Assembly: GCA_020205615.1 (NCBI GenBank)
Contig: CM035152.1
Location: forward strand, 147,612,166-147,676,165
Reading direction: 5' to 3'
DNA from: Panax quinquefolius
Taxonomy: Eukaryota; Streptophyta; Magnoliopsida; Apiales; Araliaceae
DNA length: 64,000 bases
Shown: positions 57,672-64,000 of the stretch, one piece after another
Layout: the number at the start of each line of letters is the position of its first letter
Position numbering within the stretch: position 1 is the stretch's first letter
Made by a program: the position numbers and the translations under genes
The notes under the pieces: generated by a model
Databases searched by the model: none
The model's input: the letters and a program-made list of their open reading frames with translations, nothing else
What the model was told of the DNA's origin: nothing

Positions 57672-58265
57672 AGTGCAAAGATGAATTTATTAGTATGATT
57701 ATGAACATGAACTGTGATTTGGTATAACCATGATCTTTGATGTTTCAGGTAAAGACATGTGATGAAAATTATCTTCGTCTTGGATGAGAAGAAGAATTTA
57801 GAACCACAATTATGATTATGAGTTATTCACGTGATTGTGGACAGAAACTGTTGATTGATGTTAATTATAGGGATAAAACATTGTTGGTGGACTTTTAACA
57901 TGGAGAAAATTCCTTATGGTTTATTTGACTCTTCTAATGGATTGCTCGTTTTGCTGCAACTATGGTTAAAAAGTTTTATCATCTATCATATGTTCTAAAT
58001 CTCTGATTTATTACTGACGGAGGCTATTGATAATTTAATTATCTTTAGTTATGATATTCTTTCTTTGAAATTTATTTTTGTGCTTTCACCCTTTTTGCTT
58101 CACAATTCCTTCGGGGTAATAAGAGTGTAATTTGGGTCGAGCGAGGATAAACCAGGAATAATGTGATGGTCCGAGACCGTCAAAGTTTCTCAACACATTA
58201 TAAAACGGCATGACATACAATATATAATTGTATTGAGGACCTAAATGTGTGTGTCGTATATTATA
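57672..58265 (+). mobile_element. LTR E, last piece
   Basis: Resumes with agtgcaaagatgaatttatt after the second cccgt. Matches A's LTR through gttgattgatgttaattata and a final attgaggacc block, then diverges. The expected terminus is absent and no tagag duplication is seen, so the right end is lost. Confidence 0.6.
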
Positions 58266-60087
58266 CGTCGCTTAATAATTGATTTTGGTGAACAACAATA
58301 GGGTGAGGCGAACCCAGCGTTGGAAGGGTGTTTTGCCACTATCATACAAGATGTCCGATGACATCTGATCTCGTGTTATCATAAAAGCGAGGGTTGAACA
58401 CATCCACTCACTTTGAGTATATCTACGAAAGCGCTACCTATATAATCTTGGAGTTTGGTTGAAATATAATTTTCAATTGCAGACCGGTGGAGATAGTTAT
58501 ATGTCGAGAGAAGACTCACCATTGGATGAAACGTGATAGTAATCTTCTCGTTTTTTCTTTGGGAATTCTATTAGATCAACCAAGGATAATTTTGTGCACA
58601 TATGATATCTATCATAACCTGTACGCATGGCCTCCCATATGTCTGAAGGTTTCTCATGAGCGACTTAAAGATTTTAATTTTAAAAGCAGGTTATTGATTG
58701 TACGGCTTTATGTAAGGTGTCATTGTGACGTCTTATCCAAGTTGGTGTCAGGAGTCACGGTTGGTATATATATTGTATCAAACTCACAACATATATGTTG
58801 TTGTTGTATTTTCTTGTGACAATTGTAGTAATAAAGTTAACCATTTTCAATGAAACACATTAATAAAAAATATAACATTTTTTTTTTGTAAGATAAAAAA
58901 AATAATAAGTGAGGATACTATATTATCCCTAATATAAATAGTCAATAGATAACATCTAGATCACAGGCAAACTACATGCGCACCCAGATCTTGACATTCA
59001 CAAAAGCAAATTCAGAAGAAGCACTTTCCGGCTATTAGAGCAAAAAATGTGGAAAACTTCCAAGTCATATTTGGGGACTCTTAAGATTAGCAATAAAAAT
59101 TAAATAAGTAGAAATAAGGAAGTTAATTGGAAGCAGATTAGTATGCCCACTCAATCTATGTCCAAACAATGTCACATGAATTATCCCAGCTGACCCAATC
59201 AATTAATCTCTATTAATAAGTTGATGTGAAAATAATTATTTTTTATGTTAATTATACGTACATAAATTTTAATGTACATTAAAATATTTAAAATAAATAA
59301 ATATTTTCTTCTTAACAGATTGAGTAATAAATTTCAAATAGTATGCTTATAAGTCAATATTTCTTCCTGTTTTTTCCATGACATCCCCATAATAAAAACT
59401 TAATTTAAATATATTTTAATTAGATCAAAAGATTGAGGAGAAAAAACAAGAGACTGTTATTAACTCTTCCACTCTATTCTCCAAACCAAAACCCTATTCT
59501 TAACCTCCCTTCATTAACTTAATGATCTGAGAAAAACCTCGTGAAATTGTCCAAATGACATCGCTAATTCAGACGTGTAATTAAGGTAATCCATACATTA
59601 ATTTGGTCGTATATCGACACTGTTCTATTTTCATTTTTTTATACTATTTTTTTCTTCTTAAAATTACTTTTTCTTTTTATCGATCGAATCAGCAAAATTC
59701 GATGTTCATGTAGAGGTTTTGAATTTATGGAATTGGATTCACACTGTTTATATTTTGGTATTGTATTCATAATTTTTAGTGTAGCTGGAACAGTACTAGA
59801 ATAGTTTGATGAAATCCACGAGAGTTAATGTGTTAATTGTTATGGCCTTATGGGCATTAAATTTGGTCTTTTGAGAGTTCAGTTCCTTCAGTTCTTCCAG
59901 GTGAATATTTTGTAAATAATATGCCTAGCTTAACACAATCATAATAACTAGTTTATCAGTTGTCTGCTATTCATTGGCGTTTGCTTCAAAACTTGCAGCA
60001 GTTTTTTTTCCTTTTATTTTTTACTATTCTAAATTTATAAAAAGAGGTTAAGTTAGATTTTTTTAAGTGAAGTTTGTCTAATATATA
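58266..60087. other. Host DNA upstream of the SEC14-like gene
   Basis: A candidate exon lies near 58482 (ttttcaattgcag then TGGDSYMSREDSPLDET and stop), but nothing upstream supports it. The 110-codon plus frame at 58487-58819 resembles nothing known to me. 58820-59440 is AT-rich with no feature. 59440-59585 looks like a non-coding first exon of the gene that follows (CT-rich, ending ttaag|gtaat). Confidence 0.4.
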
Positions 60088-60347
60088 CTCTGTCCATCCT
60101 CTAATAGATTTCATAAGTATATTTTTCATACATATTAAGGAAGTCAATTTCGAAAAACAAAATGCTAGTTTATGACAGCATTTCCAATATTAACCTGAAA
60201 ATTTTGTAACGTGGACATATTTAGTTGTGCTTACCATTGTCCATTTAAAAATTATTGTCTTTTGTATTAATTTTTTGCTTGTTTTTTTTGGAAAAAATGA
60301 CATAAATGAAAAATGTACTTTTGAAAACCATTGGAGGACGGAGGGAG
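60088..60347. mobile_element. Stowaway-like MITE in the presumed 5' UTR intron
   Basis: Left end ctctgtccatcctctaatag; right end complement ctccctccgtcctccaatgg; flanked by TA. 260 bp. Confidence 0.75.
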
Positions 60348-60352
60348 TATTA

Positions 60353-60585
60353 CTCTCCCGTTCATAGTTTGGAGTCCACTTTTAAAAAATAATGCATTTT
60401 AAGAATATGTTTTTTCAGTTCTTATCCTAACTCGCAACTCCTTATAATTGCTAATAATATTGATAGTTTTAAAGGCTAGGTTTTGTCACTTTTGAAAGAT
60501 TCTCTGCCCTTTTAGTCTACATTTTGAAAGTGGGCTCCTTTTTGGGTGTACAAAAAGAAAAACTGAACTCTCATTGGGGTGGGAG
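60353..60585. mobile_element. Second Stowaway-like MITE, adjacent
   Basis: Left end ctctcccgttcatagtttgg; right end complement ctcccaccccaatgagag; sub-terminal ggagtccacttttaaaa is mirrored at 60524-60541. TA on both sides. It starts five bases after the first MITE. Confidence 0.55.
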
Positions 60586-60884
60586 TAACTGTCTTAACTG
60601 AGTATTATAACTTGGTAATATGCCCAAACACATTTAATGGTAGAGTGCATTGCCTATGCAGGTTGCCTTTGGGATTATTCCAGAAAATTTTAGCAGGTCT
60701 TGTTTTAGTGTTGAGATGTTCTTTACAGGTCTGACATGAAATGTTTGGTATATGGTTTTAAATTAGCATATATAGATGAAATAGATTGATGCAAAGTTTT
60801 GATATTTGGTACATTTGTAGTCCAAAAGTAACATATTGGTTGAATTGAGATCTGATATGAATTGACTTTACAAAAAAGTTAGTT

Positions 60885-61235
60885 ATGGGAGACTCTTTGC
60901 GTGTATCTCATTCAAGCAAGAGCTCGGAGCCAAGGGTCATCACTACTACAAAGGTGCGAAAAGGTTGTTTAGTTGCTTCGGTCCCAAAGGGCTTCTCAAA
61001 GAAGTCTTTGCAATGTTTTGCTTCAATGAAACAAGGTATACTGGGAAATGGGGCGGCAGGTGATATAGGAGTGTTTCTGCTTACAACTGCAGTGTTAGAG
61101 ATTGTGCGGAGGCTCTCAAAAGCCAAGTGTCCTTTTGTTTGGCATGGACTTCAGTCTCTCCAACTTCTCTGCTATCCACCACTTAGGTGGATCCAAAGAT
61201 GGACTCCTTTCAAGGGCTTGGTTAAGAATATGGAG
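60885..61235 (+). CDS. SEC14/CRAL-TRIO-like protein, first coding exon
   Basis: ATG at 60885 gives 117 codons ending KGLVKNME at a donor (GAG|gttggg). Notable parts: RVITTTKVRKGCLVASVPKG, FSKKSLQCFASMKQGILGNG, AAGDIGVFLLTTAVLEIVRR and KAKCPFVWHGLQSLQLLCYP. From memory this fits the N-terminal region of a plant SEC14-like phosphatidylinositol-transfer family protein; the lipid-binding domain would lie beyond the window. The family name is less certain than the gene itself. The frame joins the exon at 62409 in phase 0. Codons past 61235 in the open frame are intron. Confidence 0.75.
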
Positions 61236-62408
61236 GTTGGGTTTTTACTTTCTATGATTCTTTTTTATGGTTATTTTTTTTTTCCTTTCAATTTCAGATT
61301 TTTAAGCATTTTATTTAATTTTATAACATACTTAAAATTCTGATTGCATAAATCCCTAAATACTGACTAAATTTGAGGGATGCATTGTTTCATTTGTTTG
61401 TGATCGTGTTGGTACAGTCCAATCTACTGGAAAAATGGCATATTTCAGAGTTACTTCATTCTGTATTGTATAATTTGTACACCTTAAAAACCCTTAGGAA
61501 TGGGAAAATGACATTTATTATTTACATTATTTACACATACATATGCTCAAGTCTTACTTACACAACAAGGACTGATACATAAGTTTCAAAATATTACATT
61601 ATTAATTATTCATTAACTAACACATTATTATTTATTTATCATCCTCTCTTACTTTTCCCTTCCCTTTATCCTGTAAGCTGGGCCCTTCCAGTTCCTCTAT
61701 CTTAGCTGTAAACATGAAGTTTGTGCAAGAGTAAGCAACTAATTTGCTTAGCAAGTATAGCAGGGCTTCAAGGTCGTTGGTTCCAATTCCCATAAATACT
61801 TTTGACCAAAATTACCTATAAAAAAGAAGAATTTGAAAGTTTATGGGGGAGGGAGCCACTTATAATTGTAGATATCAAATTCATATTATAAATAGAAATC
61901 GGGTTATCCGTATGTCTTCTCTAATGAGTCATGAATAGGCTGATGGGCACATTTTTACTAGGCCCTGGTTCAAGTCACAGAGCATCCACTTTTATAGCTG
62001 TTTGTTGATTGTCTGATCAGGTCCATTGTTCAGCGTTGGATCATCATGGTGGAAAACTGTTTCACACTAAAATTTTCATTGTAATTGAGAGGATCTTCCA
62101 ATTTGCCTTGCATGATAGGCGACACATGTTAAGCTTTATAATTAAGTAAAATTCCATGTTTCTGCTTTTTACTTGATGGAATATGGAGATGCAATTTCTC
62201 AACTCCTTGGAAAACTGGAGGGTTCTTGTCTTTCTACAAACTCAAAAAACTCGATCATATGATTACAAATGGCCTTGAAAATTGTCAATGTTTTTAAGGT
62301 TTTCTCTAAAACCTGTTAGTTACTTTTTTCATTTGATTAATTTATTTCTTTATTACATAGTTTACTTGTTTTAATTTCTTGGTAGTGATAATTTGTTTAT
62401 TCTGCTAG
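61236..62408 (+). other. Intron of the SEC14-like gene
   Basis: About 1.17 kb, AT-rich, from gttggg to tctgctag. No conserved element or nested gene was recognised; the 69-codon frame at 61373 is not supported. Confidence 0.6.
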
Positions 62409-62548
62409 GCATTGTCAAGGCCAATGTTAGCCCTCTCAATCGCAACAGTTTTCTCTGATCAATCTTCATCTAACAATTCCTATGACTCGCAAGCAAATTC
62501 TGAATCACAATCACAGTCACCTTCCAATTTATCAGATCTGGACACAAG
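62409..62548 (+). CDS. SEC14-like gene, second coding exon
   Basis: Acceptor ctgctag, then ALSRPMLALSIATVFSDQSS followed by a Ser/Asn/Gln-rich stretch (SNNSYDSQANSESQSQSPSN) and LSDLDT; donor CAAG|gtaaca. Continues the reading frame of exon 1 without a break and leaves phase 2. The Ser-rich linker is consistent with a flexible segment before a folded domain. Confidence 0.72.
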
Positions 62549-63296
62549 GTAACAAAATACTTGCTTTGTTCTTGGTAAAAGAGACGTATTTTGTAATTTT
62601 ATAAGCACCGCTCTTAAAAACAACATTTTTTTTGAAAGCTCTAATAAACAACATTGGATGCATATCTTTGTGAATTTATTTCATGGAATCATTCTTATAT
62701 AACTATGCTTATCTTAAATGTAAGAAGTTGTTAGTTTTCATGATCAGTGAAAGGAATTTTCAAAAATCAAGCGAAGAATTAGCTTGTATAAGTTTTAGGA
62801 TTGCTGCGACCAAATCGTCGATACTTATTATTGCAGAAGGCTTTGGTAAAGAAGGATATTTGATTTCCTCATTTGCCAAGTATCTTGATGTTTCGTGATC
62901 CTTAGAAGAAACCATTCTCCCAGTTATTAAAGTCTTGTTTTTTAGCATATTCCTGGAGTGATATTAAAGAACGACTCAATGACAAAAAAGAAAACCCTTG
63001 AACTTTATTTTTTTTTCAATTTAACCTATGAACTTTTTTTTCACAAAAAAACCTTTCAGTTCAAATAATTGAGCAAAAAGTACTCAAAAACCACTCAAAA
63101 GTGAACCCTGGTTAACCAACACTGAGATGGCATCCTACATGGCATATAATGTGTAACCAATATTGATGTAGCATATTACGTGGCATTTCAAGCCAACGAA
63201 AAAAATTGTTACTTACAAATAATTTTAAACAATTAATAAAACAAACAATTTTAATAACAACAGAGTAGATCTGCAGACGGCAAAAAGTCCCCATAT
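62549..63296. other. Intron or intergenic DNA
   Basis: Overlapping frames of ~70 codons exist on both strands near 62683-62948 (the minus one reads KYPSLPKPSAIISIDDLVAA), but neither has splice or homology support that I can see. 63000-63240 holds homopolymer-rich text and two similar blocks containing aaccaacactgagatggcat and aaccaatattgatgtagcat, perhaps an old MITE. Confidence 0.35.
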
Positions 63297-63300
63297 CCGT

Positions 63301-63323
63301 CCCACCCCACCCCACCCCACCCC
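63301..63323 (-). repeat. (CCCCA)n tract, G-quadruplex-prone on minus strand
   Basis: Four to five copies of cccca. The minus strand carries runs of four G separated by single T. Further CCAC-rich sequence follows to about 63400. Confidence 0.75.
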
Positions 63324-64000
63324 TCAACCCCGATAATCCTTTCCCAACCTCTGCCTCGCATGCGTCATCTGCCTCACCCCACCCATCCTACAACCCATCA
63401 CAACCATCACTCATAATCATCAAAGATTAGTAGATCTGCAACAATAATCTTTTCTCAGTAGCAAGCAAATTCAAAAAAGAACAAAAAAAGAAAGGGAAGG
63501 TAGAAGAAGAAACGGGGGCCGCCATTGCTTACGTTCGGAAATTGGAAATTGGAAATTGGCGTAGGAACCGTTCTTGTTTCCGAATACAGTTATCATCTCC
63601 GGTGAGATATGTCTCCTCCCTTTTTTGAAAAATCTGTTTAGCTTGTATATTTCAGGGATGAAGTTTAGCCCTAAACCCCAAAAAAATTTATCCCTAATGA
63701 ATGAAGCATGCATGTCAAAATTGAAAGGAAAATCAACTGTAGCAACACATTCTTTTTCTATGTTTTCTTTTTCCCTTTTCTCTTTTGTTTGGATTGGAAA
63801 TTTTCGGATGATTTGGCTTTTGATCTTTCAAATTGGGTGGGATGTTGTAGATGTGAAATTATAAGTAAATGGGATATGTTATGCATAAGTTATGCAGATT
63901 TCCTTGGTTTCTTGTTTTAATGCTTATTTTAATTAAATTAAGTAACCAAAGCATTACTTATTGATACAATGAGCTAACCAAAGCATATGATGCCCTAATT
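63324..64000. other. Possible 5' region of another gene, right edge
   Basis: A purine-rich tract (63470-63512), a three-fold ggaaattgg repeat (63538-63560) and cttttctcttttgt tracts. No ORF here is convincing. It may be a promoter/leader continuing past the window or still part of the SEC14-like gene's introns. Confidence 0.3.

Noticed and set aside
58487..58819. 110-codon ORF as a host gene
   Set aside because: No recognisable domain, no splice or promoter support, Cys-rich run at the end looks like low-complexity sequence.
62683..62948. Overlapping ~70-codon ORFs on both strands
   Set aside because: Neither strand has splice sites or a family resemblance that decides between them.

Overview
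This window is nuclear DNA of a flowering plant, most likely a eudicot. It is AT-rich and holds spliced plant gene pieces: a STRAP-type WD40 first exon, a SEC14/CRAL-TRIO-like gene start, a cysteine-synthase-like first exon and an EF-Tu-like exon. Between them lie Stowaway-like MITEs and a large mass of LTR retrotransposons. The species cannot be told from the sequence. No bacterial genes, rRNA, tRNA or CRISPR were found.

Layout. 1-6257 is host DNA with small inverted-repeat elements, the STRAP-like first exon (minus strand, 4942-5059) and two small downstream exons. 6258-8574 is a solo gypsy LTR that splits a host reading frame. 8575-10715 is host DNA with an EF-Tu-like orphan exon and the first two exons of a minus-strand cysteine-synthase-like gene. 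10716-42369 is one insertion cluster that entered that first exon, with a perfect 5-bp target duplication (gagca). It is nested: gypsy A (plus) carries gypsy B (minus) in its 5' LTR; B carries gypsy C (plus, duplication ttaat) in its own 5' LTR; a broken Ty1/copia element D sits between A's 5' LTR and its truncated interior. 42370-43272 is host DNA with a Stowaway MITE. 43273 to about 58265 is a second nest: an incomplete LTR (E) holding gypsy F (minus) and solo LTR G (duplication cccgt). From about 58266 to the end is host DNA with two adjacent MITEs, the start of a SEC14-like gene (coding exons 60885-61235 and 62409-62548) and a G4-prone cytosine-rich tract.

The gypsy elements have gag with CCHC knuckles, aspartic protease, reverse transcriptase, RNase H, integrase and a C-terminal GPY/chromodomain-like tail. 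Their LTRs are long (2.3-2.8 kb), start TGTAAGACC or TGTGAGACC and end GTCACA or close variants. This fits the chromovirus Tekay/Del type (inference). All coding regions are broken here. B and F lack most of reverse transcriptase and integrase and look non-autonomous.

Most useful observations: (1) the youngest element, C, has worse reading frames than the older element it sits in, and its lesions cluster at CAG/CTG sites, which points to base-calling or assembly errors at CHG-methylated sites, or to an unusual mutation process; (2) a stem-loop and an 18-nt motif are conserved in nearly all LTRs of both LTR families; (3) a ~150-bp block recurs inside the leader or pol region of two elements; (4) a ~130-bp direct repeat brackets the split cysteine-synthase-like gene start. 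I found no convincing new defence or signalling system.
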